Assembly (NCBI GenBank): GCA_020073565.1 | Contig: JAIQEY010000001.1 | Span: 171,434 to 235,433 of the forward strand | DNA length: 64,000 nucleotides | Source of the DNA: Terriglobia bacterium | Lineage (GTDB): Bacteria > Acidobacteriota > Terriglobia > Terriglobales > Acidobacteriaceae | Direction of reading: 5' to 3' | Shown: positions 51,098 through 59,884 of the stretch, in pieces | Numbering within the stretch: position 1 is the stretch's first letter | How the letters are laid out: each line of letters begins with the position of its first letter | Notes under the pieces: model-generated | Seen by the model: the letters and a program-made list of their open reading frames with translations, nothing else | What the model was told of the DNA's origin: nothing | Databases searched by the model: none | Made by a program: the position numbers and the translations under genes

Positions 51098-51521
51098 CAG
51101 TATGACTCCTCCGTGGGATCTCGCTTTGGTCCCAAAACTTTGTTTGCCGGGCTCCTCGGCAGGGCCGAACAAGGCTGCGGCGGAGGAGAAAATCTTGATT
51201 GCTCTCATATCATCTCCTCGGTGTATTATCCAACGTGAGCGCCACAGACAGAGGAAGCGGTACAGGCAAAGGCCCACCCGCTCCCCCTTCATTTCCAAGA
51301 ATCGTGCCCCGCAAGAGAGCATCGGGGCTTGGTAGGGATGTGACGTTCTGCGCGCTCAAGGTCAATGTGCAGCAACTTGCACTCCAAAAAGAGCGCAAGC
51401 TAACTTATTTTGTTTGTGTTACTTACTAAAAAAACATATATAAAATACTGTTTTTGGAATAACAGGTCCAGGTGGAATATGAGGAATCGTAGCGAGGAGC
51501 CCAAACCCTACTCTTAGAACC
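51098..51521. other. AT-rich upstream region of the TonB receptor gene
   Basis: About 420 bp upstream of the receptor gene. Around 51400-51470 is a strongly AT-rich island (TAAAAAAACATATATAAAAT lies in it), unlike the GC-rich surroundings. The receptor frame is open upstream to 51322 with a second start at 51208 preceded by GAGGAG; its translation is MRAIKIFSSAAALFGPAEEP and further. The island may hold the receptor promoter; no clear -35/-10 pair was chosen. Confidence 0.45.
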
Positions 51522-51878
51522 GTGCCCGAAGACAACCTCCGATGCGGCCTGACGCTGTTCAACTCCGCCCGCTTCTTTGAGGCTCACGAGGCGCTCGAGG
51601 ACGTCTGGCGAGCTCAGCCCCGCACCTCCGCCGCGAAGAAGCATCTGCAGGGACTGGTCCAGCTGGCCGTCGCTTTCCACCATGAGTCGCGCGGCAATCT
51701 GCGCGGCGCGCGCTCGGTGCTTGACCGGGCACTGCGGAATCTGACCGGCGCAGAAATGTCGTTCTCCACACTCGACCTCGGCCAGCTCCGCGCCGAGTTG
51801 GCGGATTGGCAACGGTATCTCGCCGGCGCCGGCTCCCGGCCAAAGACGCTGCCCCAACTCGCCGCGCACAAGTCCTAG
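51522..51878 (+). CDS. DUF309 family protein
   Basis: The protein has 118 residues. TLFNSARFFEAHEALEDVWR, KHLQGLVQLAVAFHHESRGN and LRGARSVLDRALRNL match the all-helical DUF309 family, whose HExxE-like stretch (AHEALEDVW) and His-rich HH (FHHESRGN) are conserved. Function unknown. Start GTG 51522 with no strong ribosome binding site. It lies 68 bp upstream of the DegT-type aminotransferase and may be co-transcribed. Confidence 0.92.
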   Translation: MPEDNLRCGLTLFNSARFFEAHEALEDVWRAQPRTSAAKKHLQGLVQLAVAFHHESRGNLRGARSVLDRALRNLTGAEMSFSTLDLGQLRAELADWQRYLAGAGSRPKTLPQLAAHKS

Positions 51879-51945
51879 CCTTGAGGAACTTCTCTGCCCC
51901 CTTGTGCTGTGGTTGCTTCCGAAGCCCTGCTAAAATCTCGTTCGA

Positions 51946-53124
51946 GTGAAATCCAGTCTCTCGCCAACCCGAACCACAACGCCGGAGTCGGTTCCGCTCC
52001 TCGATCTCCGCCGCCAGTACGAGAGCATTCGCGAGGACGTGCTTACTGCTATCGCCCGCGTCTGTGATTCGCAGAGCTTTATCCTCGGCCCCGAGGTGGA
52101 AGCGCTCGAGCGCGAAATCGCCACGCTCACCGGTGCGGACTGCGCCGTTGGTTGCGCTTCCGGAACTGAGGCTCTGTGGTTAGCGCTGGTCGCCGCCGGC
52201 GTCAAGCCGGGAGACTCGGTGATCACTACGGCCTTCAGCTTCTTCGCCTCGGCCAGTGCTATCGTGCGCGCCGGGGCCACTCCAATCTTGATGGATGTCG
52301 ATCCCGGCACGCTCAATCTCGATCCGGCGCTCGTCGAGCAGCGGCTGCGCACCAAGCCGACGAAGAAAATCGGCGCTGTTCTCCCCGTACATCTTTACGG
52401 CCAGTGCGCCGACGTGGATGCCTTCGTTCGAATCGCGCAGGAATTCCGGCTCGCTATCGTTGAAGACGCCGCCCAGGCCATCGGCGCAGAATGGCGTGGC
52501 CGTCCCGCGGGGTCGCTGGGCGCGGTGGCGGCCTTCAGTTTCTATCCCACCAAAAACCTCAGCGCCTACGGAGACGCCGGCATCGTCACCACTTCCGATC
52601 CCGAGATGGCCGAGCACATGCGTCGCCTGCGCAACCATGGCAGCCCGCGCCGCTACTATCACGAAGAGTTTGGATGGAATGGGCGCATGGACGCGATCCA
52701 GGCCGCCGTGCTCCGCGTGAAGCTGCGACACATCGCGTGTTGGAACGAAAGCCGCCGCCAGCATGCCGGGGCCTACGACCGGCTGCTCGCGGACGCCGGG
52801 CTGTCGGCGCGAGAGTGCAACGCGCCCGTGCAATTACTCACGCGCAGTCCGCACGCAAAACATGTCTTCCATCAGTACGTGATCCGCGCCGAGCGCCGCG
52901 ACGACCTGCGCAAGTTCCTCGCCGACCGGAAAATTGGGACGGAGGTCTACTACCCGCTGCCGCTCCACCTGCAGCCCGCATTCGCCTATCTGGGATTGAA
53001 AGCCGGAGACCTTCCGGTCGCCGAGCGGGCCGCGCAGGAAGTCCTCGCCCTGCCCATGTTTCCGGAGTTGACCGACTCTGAAATTCGCTGGGTGGTGGAG
53101 AATATCGCGGAATTCTATTCATGA
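51946..53124 (+). CDS. DegT/DnrJ/EryC1/StrS-type sugar aminotransferase
   Basis: The protein has 392 residues of fold-type I. It has VPLLDLRRQYESIREDVLTA, FILGPEVEALEREIA, VGCASGTEALWLALVAAGV, PVHLYGQCADVDAF, IVEDAAQAIGAEWRG, and the PLP Lys203 in FSFYPTKNLSAYGDAG followed by RNHG. These enzymes transaminate nucleotide-linked keto-sugars (polysaccharide or LPS sugars). No other sugar-nucleotide genes lie nearby, so the substrate is open. Start GTG 51946. Confidence 0.95.
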   Translation: MKSSLSPTRTTTPESVPLLDLRRQYESIREDVLTAIARVCDSQSFILGPEVEALEREIATLTGADCAVGCASGTEALWLALVAAGVKPGDSVITTAFSFFASASAIVRAGATPILMDVDPGTLNLDPALVEQRLRTKPTKKIGAVLPVHLYGQCADVDAFVRIAQEFRLAIVEDAAQAIGAEWRGRPAGSLGAVAAFSFYPTKNLSAYGDAGIVTTSDPEMAEHMRRLRNHGSPRRYYHEEFGWNGRMDAIQAAVLRVKLRHIACWNESRRQHAGAYDRLLADAGLSARECNAPVQLLTRSPHAKHVFHQYVIRAERRDDLRKFLADRKIGTEVYYPLPLHLQPAFAYLGLKAGDLPVAERAAQEVLALPMFPELTDSEIRWVVENIAEFYS

Positions 53125-53168
53125 GTGGCGTTATGCTGCCTCCCGCTCTGCGCGCTCGCTCCACACTT

Positions 53169-53855
53169 TCAACGATCCGCGTTGAAGGGGATGCTAACCT
53201 CGGTCACCGTCCGCGAACGGCCCCCGGCGTAGACCCACTTCCGGACGGCCGCGATCGCGGCCTCACCCAGAATCGGGTTCCCTCCAAGTAATTCGACGTC
53301 CTCAACCCTGCCGTTCGAGGCAATCGTCACTTTCAGACGCACCGTCCCGCCGATGTGGTTGCTCTGCAGGATGCCTGGATACACGGGTTCGACGCGGGAA
53401 ATGAGCCTTTTTGCTCCGTCGCCCTCCCCTGAATAGACCGCTAAGGTTCGAACGCCCTCGCGCGCCGCCGTGGAACCCACGTACCCAATTGCGCCTCGTG
53501 TGCCAGCTACATAGGCCACCACCTCTTCATCCGAGTGCAGGACCTTCGGCATCGAGCCCTTTCCCGTGAACACCAGACTGCGGTAATGGTTCTGCAGGGC
53601 ATCGTCGGTCTGGCCCAGATACTCCTTCAAGAACGCTGCGTGAGCGGGTCCGCCTTTTGAGAGTACAGGTTCGACGTGCGAGCCGTTGCCCAGAGATCTT
53701 TTCTCTTCGAGGAAGACGCTTCGGAGCTCCGCCGCACTAATCGATTCTGTTCGCACGCTGGGGTTGGCAATGATCTTGACCTCGCCAGCCCACGCGCTCA
53801 TCGAGACGATGGCTACTATGGATCCAGCGACGAGTTGACGTCGCAGATTTGTCAT
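53169..53855 (-). CDS. PstS-like periplasmic domain fused to a TonB C-terminal domain
   Basis: The protein has 228 residues. Signal peptide LVAGSIVAIVSMSAWAGEVK. Residues about 20-140 resemble a short phosphate-binding-protein (PBP-like) domain: IIANPSVRTESISAAELRSV, FLEEKRSLGNG, KGGPAHAAFLKEYLGQTDDA, GSMPKVLHSDEEVVAYVAGT, RGAIGYV. Residues about 150-228 are a TonB C-terminal domain: RVEPVYPGILQSNHIGGTVR, LKVTIASNGRVEDVELLGGN, AAIAAVRKWVY. There is no transmembrane TonB anchor beyond the signal. It lies directly before two beta-barrel genes on the same strand. ATG 53855 has GGAGAA upstream. Confidence 0.85.
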   Translation of the reverse strand: MTNLRRQLVAGSIVAIVSMSAWAGEVKIIANPSVRTESISAAELRSVFLEEKRSLGNGSHVEPVLSKGGPAHAAFLKEYLGQTDDALQNHYRSLVFTGKGSMPKVLHSDEEVVAYVAGTRGAIGYVGSTAAREGVRTLAVYSGEGDGAKRLISRVEPVYPGILQSNHIGGTVRLKVTIASNGRVEDVELLGGNPILGEAAIAAVRKWVYAGGRSRTVTEVSIPFNADR

Positions 53856-53882
53856 GGCTGTTCTCCGTTCCCGCCCCCGCAT

Positions 53883-55139
53883 CTAGAAACTGAACCCGGT
53901 GCGAATTACCAGCGCGTTGGTATTGGGTTGCAGGCCCTTCGGGTTCTGCTGCCCGTAGAATCCCCGGATCGAGTCAAACGCTCCGTACCCATTCATAAAA
54001 TGACCCTCGATCTTCGCGTACCAGTGATTGGTCAAGTCGATGCGCGCCGTCGCAACTCGGTCGTACACATGGTTGCTTGGAGGGGACGGATCTTTCCTCG
54101 CATCTGCGGTGAACCGGGAGTAGTAAGTTCCTAGTTCCAGCCGCTTTGATATCCGGCAAGCGGCCGCTCCGTACCAGGCTCGACTATCCGAGATCGCATC
54201 AAAGGTCACCGCCAGAGTGGTGGAATTGGGTTCCCAGTACCCTACCCACTCATCGCGAAACTCTCTGCGGTATTCGCCGTCCAGCCGCAGCCCGCGCCAG
54301 CTGTACTGGACGTAATACTGGTAATAATCGTCCTTCTTGGAATGCTCCTGTTCCAACGACCCGACCGGCAGTTCGAACAGGCCGGACAAGTAGGTGATCC
54401 CCTCAGTGGATCCAGTGAGAACGCCGTCGCCTGTGATGTGCTGGTTCATGAGCGATGCACCAACCAGCAACCCCTTCACCGGCGTATTCCAGCGCAAGTC
54501 TTCTCCTTGCACCCAGCCGCCATAACTGTGCATGGTGAGCCCGACCGATGCCAGGCCCAAGACAAACCCGCCGTTCGGATCCTGAGGACGCTCTCCCGCA
54601 TAGGTCGTGTAAGAAAGCGTGCCCAGCTTCTTGGGGAGCCTGATTGCGCCGTAGATGTCACCGCCCAAATGGGACATCGTCGATGAGCGCAGATCCAGCG
54701 GATCGATGGACTGGGGAAGAATGGCCCAGGTCTGGAGAAGATCCAGATCCTGCGTGTCGTTATACAAGCCAAGTGCGGTTTTGATTTTGCCGCCGCGAAC
54801 CCCGAACCATTCCTTGAACAGGTAGTCCCCGAACGCCCAATCCAACTCGGGGCGCCATTTGCCAATTTCGCCAATGTTGCGGTCGTAGAACTGCGCCCCG
54901 ATGCGAAACTTGTCGGTGATCTGCACGGAGGCGTTCGCCCCAAAATCAGTGAATTCACCGCTGCCGACGGGACTGGTGTTCATGGTCAGCCAGTTGTTCT
55001 GGTTCGTGTGGACGAATCCCTGCGAGGCGAACCCATGGATTTGGACTTGCCGGTCAAAGAGTCGGAAGTCCTGCGCAGACACAGGCAGCCAAGCCGCGCA
55101 GAGGCAAGTCGATAACACTAAGACACTCCGTCGATTCAT
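53883..55139 (-). CDS. Outer-membrane beta-barrel (porin-like) protein, paralog 1
   Basis: The protein has 418 residues. Signal peptide VLVLSTCLCAAWLPVSAQDF. The mature protein is amphipathic beta strand throughout, with aromatic girdles and a C-terminal Phe (RTGFSF), as in outer-membrane barrels. Conserved blocks shared with paralog 2: FDRQVQIHGFASQGFVHTN, WLTMNTS, FRIGAQFYDRNIGEIGKW, LYNDTQDLDLLQTWAILPQS. GAGGAG precedes the ATG at 55139. It follows (28 bp) and is probably co-transcribed with the PstS-like/TonB-C gene. Substrate unknown. Confidence 0.88.
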   Translation of the reverse strand: MNRRSVLVLSTCLCAAWLPVSAQDFRLFDRQVQIHGFASQGFVHTNQNNWLTMNTSPVGSGEFTDFGANASVQITDKFRIGAQFYDRNIGEIGKWRPELDWAFGDYLFKEWFGVRGGKIKTALGLYNDTQDLDLLQTWAILPQSIDPLDLRSSTMSHLGGDIYGAIRLPKKLGTLSYTTYAGERPQDPNGGFVLGLASVGLTMHSYGGWVQGEDLRWNTPVKGLLVGASLMNQHITGDGVLTGSTEGITYLSGLFELPVGSLEQEHSKKDDYYQYYVQYSWRGLRLDGEYRREFRDEWVGYWEPNSTTLAVTFDAISDSRAWYGAAACRISKRLELGTYYSRFTADARKDPSPPSNHVYDRVATARIDLTNHWYAKIEGHFMNGYGAFDSIRGFYGQQNPKGLQPNTNALVIRTGFSF

Positions 55140-55183
55140 AGTCTCCTCGACCAAGTCGCAAGGCTCGGGGAACGTTAGAAACC

Positions 55184-55260
55184 CTGCAATGAGCCATCTT
55201 AAGTTTTATCGACCCTGGGGCGGCGTTGGCTGAGATCACCAAGGTAGAGGGCGAGCCATT
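55184..55260 (-). promoter_or_regulatory. Conserved leader of barrel paralog 1
   Basis: A block of about 77 bp closely matches 56590-56672 upstream of paralog 2, at the same distance (about 45 bp) from the start codon. On the transcribed strand it reads ATGGCTC (first), then CTCTACC, AGCCAA, GTCGATA, AACTTA and a second ATGGCTC. AGCCA can pair with either TGGCT. Either a promoter/operator or a structured leader. Confidence 0.5.
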
Positions 55261-55302
55261 TGGCAGGAACGTCGTGCTGAATTTTGGTTCGGGTCCCATG
55301 TA

Positions 55303-56544
55303 CTAAAAACTGAAACCGGTTCTGACCACCAGCGCGTTCGTGTTGCGTTTGAAGCCGGCCGGGTTGTCTCCGGGATAAAATCCGTCCGGATAGGGGCCGT
55401 CGCCGTAGCCATCCATGAAGTGACCTTCCAGTTTGACGTTCGAGAACCGGTTCAGATCGATTCTTGCGGAAACCACTTTGTCGTAGATGTGATTCTCGGG
55501 GCGGCTCGGGTCCACGCGCGACGGGAACACTTGGCCCAGGATGCCTCCGTAATGAGTGGTCATCGTGTAGTGGGAGTAGTAGGAGCCCAACTCCAACCGC
55601 TTGGCCAACCGGTACGATCCGGAGACGTACCAGCCGCGCACATCGATCTCGCAGGTACTGGTGCCGTTAAAGTCGACCGCGTCAATATAGGTGCGGCGAT
55701 AACCGAGAGTCAGGCGCAGCGCACCCTTGCTGTACTGACTGTAGTACTGGTTCAGCCAGTAGCGCTTGGTGTATTCCCAGTAGGGAATCTTGCCGGCGGC
55801 GGGATTCCAAAACGGCACGAACGTCCCTTTGCCTTCATCATGCTGGTTCATGCGCGAGATACCGGCCAGCAAGCCCGGGAGCGGGGTCCGCCAGCGCAGG
55901 TCGGCCCCGTACTGGGGGCCTCCATTGCTCGTCAAATTGATCGGTGCGACGGTCTTGCGCAACGCGTAGGGATAGCCGGCATCGTAGCTGTCCCGCCGTC
56001 CGCCTCCATACACCGTATAGGACAGACTCCCGGAGCGATGTCCCAGCGGAACGTCCCCATAGAGGTCTCCTCCCATGTGCGCGATATTGGCATCGTGCAT
56101 GTCGAGCGGGTAGACGCTCTGTGGAAGCAGCGCGAAACTATTCAGGAACTCGTAATCCTGGGTGTCGTTGTACAAGCCGATGACCGTTTTCACCTTGCCG
56201 CCGCGAAAACTGAGCCAGGGCTTGAATCTGTAGTCGGCGAACGCCCAATCCAGGAGCGGATGCCATTCTCCCAAGTTTCCGATGTTGTGGTCGTAACCCT
56301 GCGCTCCGATCCGCAACCGATCGGTGACCTGCATCGAGACATTTGCTCCAAAGTCGGTGAAAGCGAAACTGCCTTGGCTGGTTTTCATGGTCAGCCAGTT
56401 GTTGTTGTTGGTGTAGACGAATCCCTGCGAGGCGAACCCGTGAATTTGGATCTGCCGGTCAAAAAGTCTGAAATCCTGCGCATACCCAGACAACCAAGCC
56501 CCGCAGAGGCAAATCGAAAGCAATAAGACGGTCCGCCGATGCAT
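55303..56544 (-). CDS. Outer-membrane beta-barrel (porin-like) protein, paralog 2
   Basis: The protein has 413 residues and is a tandem paralog of the gene at 53883. Signal peptide TVLLLSICLCGAWLSGYAQD. The same first blocks are FRLFDRQIQIHGFASQGFVY, WLTMKTSQGSFAFTDFGANV, RLRIGAQGYDHNIGNLGEWH, LYNDTQDYEFLNSFALLPQS, and the same C-terminus VVRTGFSF. Divergence is strong in the predicted loops. GAGGGAG precedes the ATG at 56544. It appears to have its own conserved leader, so the pair may be separately expressed although in the same orientation. Confidence 0.88.
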   Translation of the reverse strand: MHRRTVLLLSICLCGAWLSGYAQDFRLFDRQIQIHGFASQGFVYTNNNNWLTMKTSQGSFAFTDFGANVSMQVTDRLRIGAQGYDHNIGNLGEWHPLLDWAFADYRFKPWLSFRGGKVKTVIGLYNDTQDYEFLNSFALLPQSVYPLDMHDANIAHMGGDLYGDVPLGHRSGSLSYTVYGGGRRDSYDAGYPYALRKTVAPINLTSNGGPQYGADLRWRTPLPGLLAGISRMNQHDEGKGTFVPFWNPAAGKIPYWEYTKRYWLNQYYSQYSKGALRLTLGYRRTYIDAVDFNGTSTCEIDVRGWYVSGSYRLAKRLELGSYYSHYTMTTHYGGILGQVFPSRVDPSRPENHIYDKVVSARIDLNRFSNVKLEGHFMDGYGDGPYPDGFYPGDNPAGFKRNTNALVVRTGFSF

Positions 56545-56589
56545 AGTCTCCCTCGACTAAGCTGCTAGACACTTCGAACATCAGGAAGG

Positions 56590-56672
56590 CTGCAATGAAA
56601 AAAGAGCCATCCTAAGTTCTATCGACTCCGGGGTGGATTGGCTTAGAGCACTGCGGTAGAAGCTGAGCCATT
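56590..56672 (-). promoter_or_regulatory. Conserved leader of barrel paralog 2
   Basis: Second copy of the block described at 55184-55260, with 6 extra A/T bases near the 3' end and scattered changes. The outer TGGCT/AGCCA pairing is kept. Located 46 bp before the ATG. Confidence 0.5.
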
Positions 56673-56771
56673 CGTGCAGAGGGGTGGTGGGAATTTACGA
56701 CAAAAGCTATAGAAGTAGCACTTCCGAATGCGGGCAGTGGGATGTTCTCCGGACCTTCATGTCTGACAGGG

Positions 56772-57806
56772 TCATCGCTTCCGCCGCCCGGCCCGTTTCG
56801 GCAATGACACATGCACCGGTTGCTCCCCCGGAGCGTAGACGCGCCGCACGATCGGAGTGTTGAGTTTGTACTTTCGTTCGATAACATTTCCGTTATCGTC
56901 GCGAATCCGAATTACGAACGCCGGCAGCACGCCTTCTTTGTCAAAGTTCTCCTGCGAAACCGTCACCGGCAACACCCCTTGCATGCGCTCGCGGTACGCC
57001 GTCTCATAGCGGTGACGCTTCACATTCCAGGTAAAGACGCGAATCTGGTTGAAGTCAAACGGCAAGCCGTCTTTCGGATCGGTGACCACGGTCAGATACT
57101 GCGAGACTTTCTTGTCCCCATCCTGCACCTGGTTCAACACGAAGAAGGCGACAATGCGTTGCCCCTCGGCATATTGCGCGACCTCGAGCGGCACATCGAG
57201 ATCGACCATTCGGCCGAGCACCCACCCGACGCGATCATGGCTGTCGCGCACCAGCCACCAGTCCTCGATCACCGGCAGCGCCTCTTTCTTTTCGTTCCCT
57301 TTTGCGCCCGGACGAGGCGCCATCACCGCCCCTGGCTTTTCCGCCGTGCCACGCTTCAGCATCGACACTTTCTCACCCAACGAAATCTGATAAAGATGTT
57401 CGGTATCGCGGCCTGGCTCTACGTGCAGGTTAGTGTCGTTGCGCGCTGTCCCCTGCCCCTGCACGGGATCGTTCTGATTCTCCTTCGTCAGCCGCTGCAA
57501 CTGATCGAACACCTGCTGGCTGACCAGGTAACGCTGTTCCATCCAGCCCGTGGCTCCCGTGCCGGTCCTCACCTTGACGAAGCGCCGGTCGTGATCGAGC
57601 ACGTCCACGCGATCACCGTTCTTTACCACCCCGACTTTTTCATACGCCACTGCCACCCGGTCGCGCAGGTTGACCTGAACACCGGAGACATACGCGACCT
57701 CCAGCACGCGTCCCCGGCCGCGATTGCAACCCGCAAGGAACACAACGCCTGCTATGCAGAGGACCACTGCAACTCTTCGGAACAGCCATGTCGGGAGAAA
57801 CGTCAC
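56772..57806 (-). CDS. SH3-domain lipoprotein
   Basis: The protein has about 344 residues. The N-terminus (VTFLPTWLFRRVAVVLCIAG, VVFLAGC) is a lipoprotein signal with lipobox LAGC. Two bacterial SH3-like segments follow: LEVAYVSGVQVNLRDRVAVA to RFVKVRTGTGATGWMEQRYL, and NDTNLHVEPGRDTEHLYQI to LVRDSHDRVGWVLGRMVDLD. The C-terminal third is unassigned and beta-rich, with a basic end (PKRAGRRKR). The GTG at 57806 (AAGG nine bases upstream) places the signal at the N-terminus; the frame is open to 57890. It is likely anchored in the envelope and may bind peptidoglycan. Confidence 0.85.
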   Translation of the reverse strand: MTFLPTWLFRRVAVVLCIAGVVFLAGCNRGRGRVLEVAYVSGVQVNLRDRVAVAYEKVGVVKNGDRVDVLDHDRRFVKVRTGTGATGWMEQRYLVSQQVFDQLQRLTKENQNDPVQGQGTARNDTNLHVEPGRDTEHLYQISLGEKVSMLKRGTAEKPGAVMAPRPGAKGNEKKEALPVIEDWWLVRDSHDRVGWVLGRMVDLDVPLEVAQYAEGQRIVAFFVLNQVQDGDKKVSQYLTVVTDPKDGLPFDFNQIRVFTWNVKRHRYETAYRERMQGVLPVTVSQENFDKEGVLPAFVIRIRDDNGNVIERKYKLNTPIVRRVYAPGEQPVHVSLPKRAGRRKR

Positions 57807-57905
57807 GAGGATTAGCCTTATTACTATAGCGCGGGAAGCAGGGAGAAGGGGTAGCACAGGAGGGACTGCTCTCGGCCCAAAATCGTCCAACGCTCGAAAC
57901 TCGCG

Positions 57906-57922
57906 GCTCGTAGCTCGCAGCT
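57906..57922. repeat. GCTCGTAGCTCGCAGCT unit, copy 2
   Basis: Identical to 35276-35292; it lies right after the pfkA stop codon on the minus strand. Confidence 0.55.
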
Positions 57923-57923
57923 C

Positions 57924-58988
57924 TCAATCTCCAAAACTGATGCCAATCGCCCGCGCCGCGCAGACAATCTCTCCTGCCGGATCAACCGTCTTCAGTTTTC
58001 CGACTGCGTCCGCGATCGTGACCGCGCGAATGGACTCCTGCTGCAGGCACACCATCTTCCCAAAGCCGCCCGCGGCGATCAGCTCCACCGCACCCACGCC
58101 AAAGCGCGTGGCCAGAATGCGGTCGTAAGGCGAGGGCGAACCGCCGCGCTGAATGTGCCCCAGCACGCTGACCCGCACTTCTTTGCGCGACATGATGGCA
58201 ATCGCGTCACCGATCATGTTGCCGACCGAAAAGGTCCGCGACATGTGCCTCATCTCCGGCGGCAGTTTGATGCCCTCGGCCACCACCATGATGGTGAAGC
58301 GCTTGCCGTATTTCTCGCGCGCCGCCAGGTGCTGGCAGATTTTTTCGATGCTGAACGGAATCTCCGGAATCAGGATGATGTGAGCCCCGCCCGCAATGCC
58401 CGCTTCGAGCGCGATCCAGCCCGCATCGCGGCCCATGACCTCCACCACCATCACACGGTGATGCGACTCGGCGGTGGTGTGAATCTTGTCGACCGCATCG
58501 GTCGCGGTGTGGAGCGCGGTGTCGAAGCCGAAGGTGACTTCGGTGGCGCACAGATCGTTGTCAATGGTCTTGGGCACGCCGACAATCGGCATCCCTTTTT
58601 TGAACAGGTCGAGCGCGATCTTCATCGAGCCATCGCCGCCAATCGAAATGATGGCGTCGATGCCCAGCTTCTTCGCGCTGCCAATCACCTGGTCGGAAAT
58701 ATCGCGCACCACTTCCTGGCCGTTTTCGATGGTCTTGTAGTGGAAAGGATCGCCGCGGTTGGTGGTGCCCAGGATCGTGCCGCCACGTGGCAGAATGCCG
58801 CTGACGTCTTTGAGCGTGAGTTCGTGCGAACGCTCCGGCCAGATCAGGCCGTCAAAACCATCGGGAATACCGATGACCTTCCACTTGTATTTGAGGATGG
58901 CAGATTTCACCGCCGCACGAATGACGGCGTTCAGTCCAGGAGCGTCTCCGCCCCCGGTGCAGATTCCTATGCAATTGATGTTCGGCAT
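57924..58988 (-). CDS. pfkA: 6-phosphofructokinase
   Basis: The protein has 354 residues. Motifs are GICTGGGDAPGLNAVIRA, GGTILGTTNRGDPF, ISIGGDGSMKIALDL (117-120 GGDG), VPKTIDNDL (139-145), EVMGRDAGWIALEAGIAGG and VLGHIQRGGSPSPYDRILA. Gly in GGDG suggests ATP use, whereas Lys in PKTIDND is typical of PPi-dependent and group III enzymes; the combination matches the ATP-using group III type found, for example, in actinomycetes. It phosphorylates fructose 6-phosphate in glycolysis. Monocistronic. Confidence 0.95.
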   Translation of the reverse strand: MPNINCIGICTGGGDAPGLNAVIRAAVKSAILKYKWKVIGIPDGFDGLIWPERSHELTLKDVSGILPRGGTILGTTNRGDPFHYKTIENGQEVVRDISDQVIGSAKKLGIDAIISIGGDGSMKIALDLFKKGMPIVGVPKTIDNDLCATEVTFGFDTALHTATDAVDKIHTTAESHHRVMVVEVMGRDAGWIALEAGIAGGAHIILIPEIPFSIEKICQHLAAREKYGKRFTIMVVAEGIKLPPEMRHMSRTFSVGNMIGDAIAIMSRKEVRVSVLGHIQRGGSPSPYDRILATRFGVGAVELIAAGGFGKMVCLQQESIRAVTIADAVGKLKTVDPAGEIVCAARAIGISFGD

Positions 58989-59059
58989 GGCAACCCACGA
59001 TCATAACGCGGGGGCCAAGGAAAGAAACTAGCTAAAGGGTCGTAGCACCGTCTCTCCTG

Positions 59060-59740
59060 CTAGTTAACGTCGACTTCGACGGTGTTGGAAGTGACGGTTC
59101 CCCCTCCGGTTTTGGGGTAGGTCGCAACCACGTCTAATTTCACGGGAGCCGCCGTGGGAGTCAACGTCCCCACGGTGAACCACTGGCCGTTTGCGTCCGT
59201 AACACCCTTCGTCATTCCAGTTTCAACCGTGTTGGTTCCCTGAACGTAGAAGGTCCATGTAGCCGAACCACTAATGTCCTGCGGGCTCCCAGCCACTGTC
59301 CCCTCCGCTTGCAACTCGAAGGTCCCGCTGGTAACGGTCGAGGTATTACTCGGCGATACCGTGATTGCGGTCACGTTCCCGAGCGCTACGGTGAAGGTTG
59401 TTTGACCAGAGATGATGCCGAGAGCGGCAGTAAGAGTGACGGGAGAAGTTGTGGGGGTTGTTCCGCTTAGCTTGCCAACCTTGTCGATGGTTGCGAAACC
59501 GGTCGGGTTCATCGTCCAGGTCACCGATCCCGAGAGATCCTGGGTGGAGTTATCGTCGTACGTGCCCGTGGCTGTCATCTTAGTCGCTGTATCGCCAGTC
59601 ACAACCTGCGGGGTCGCCGGAGTGATCGTGATAGTGGTCAACTTCGGGTCCACGAAGAACCCATTGCAACTGGCCCCAAAAGCCACGACAACCAACACGG
59701 CAAAAGCCAGCATCAACGGCAGTCTACGACCAATCAACAT
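59060..59740 (-). CDS. BIG2-type Ig-like domain lipoprotein
   Basis: The protein has 226 residues. The N-terminus (LMLAFAVLVVVAFGASC) is a lipoprotein signal with lipobox FGASC, followed by NGFFVDPKLTTITITPATPQ. Two bacterial Ig-like (BIG2) repeats follow: the first has TKMTATGTYDDNSTQDLSGS then VTWTMNPTGFATIDKVGKLS; the second has NVTAITVSPSNTSTVTSGTF, FELQAEGTVAGSPQDISGSA. BIG2 lipoproteins are numerous in Acidobacteriota; the role is probably surface or adhesive. ATG 59740 begins the signal; the frame is open to 59836. Confidence 0.88.
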   Translation of the reverse strand: MLIGRRLPLMLAFAVLVVVAFGASCNGFFVDPKLTTITITPATPQVVTGDTATKMTATGTYDDNSTQDLSGSVTWTMNPTGFATIDKVGKLSGTTPTTSPVTLTAALGIISGQTTFTVALGNVTAITVSPSNTSTVTSGTFELQAEGTVAGSPQDISGSATWTFYVQGTNTVETGMTKGVTDANGQWFTVGTLTPTAAPVKLDVVATYPKTGGGTVTSNTVEVDVN

Positions 59741-59884
59741 AACCAATCGCCTCAGATTACTGATTTTACCAGAACGCCCGGACCCCTCCGGGTCGTCGCT
59801 AGTGCATGCCTGGAGTCGTGCCCACACCACGGACATATTGCCCCCAACGTGTTCATCAAAGGAACGCCGAGGAGGGGCCTAACT

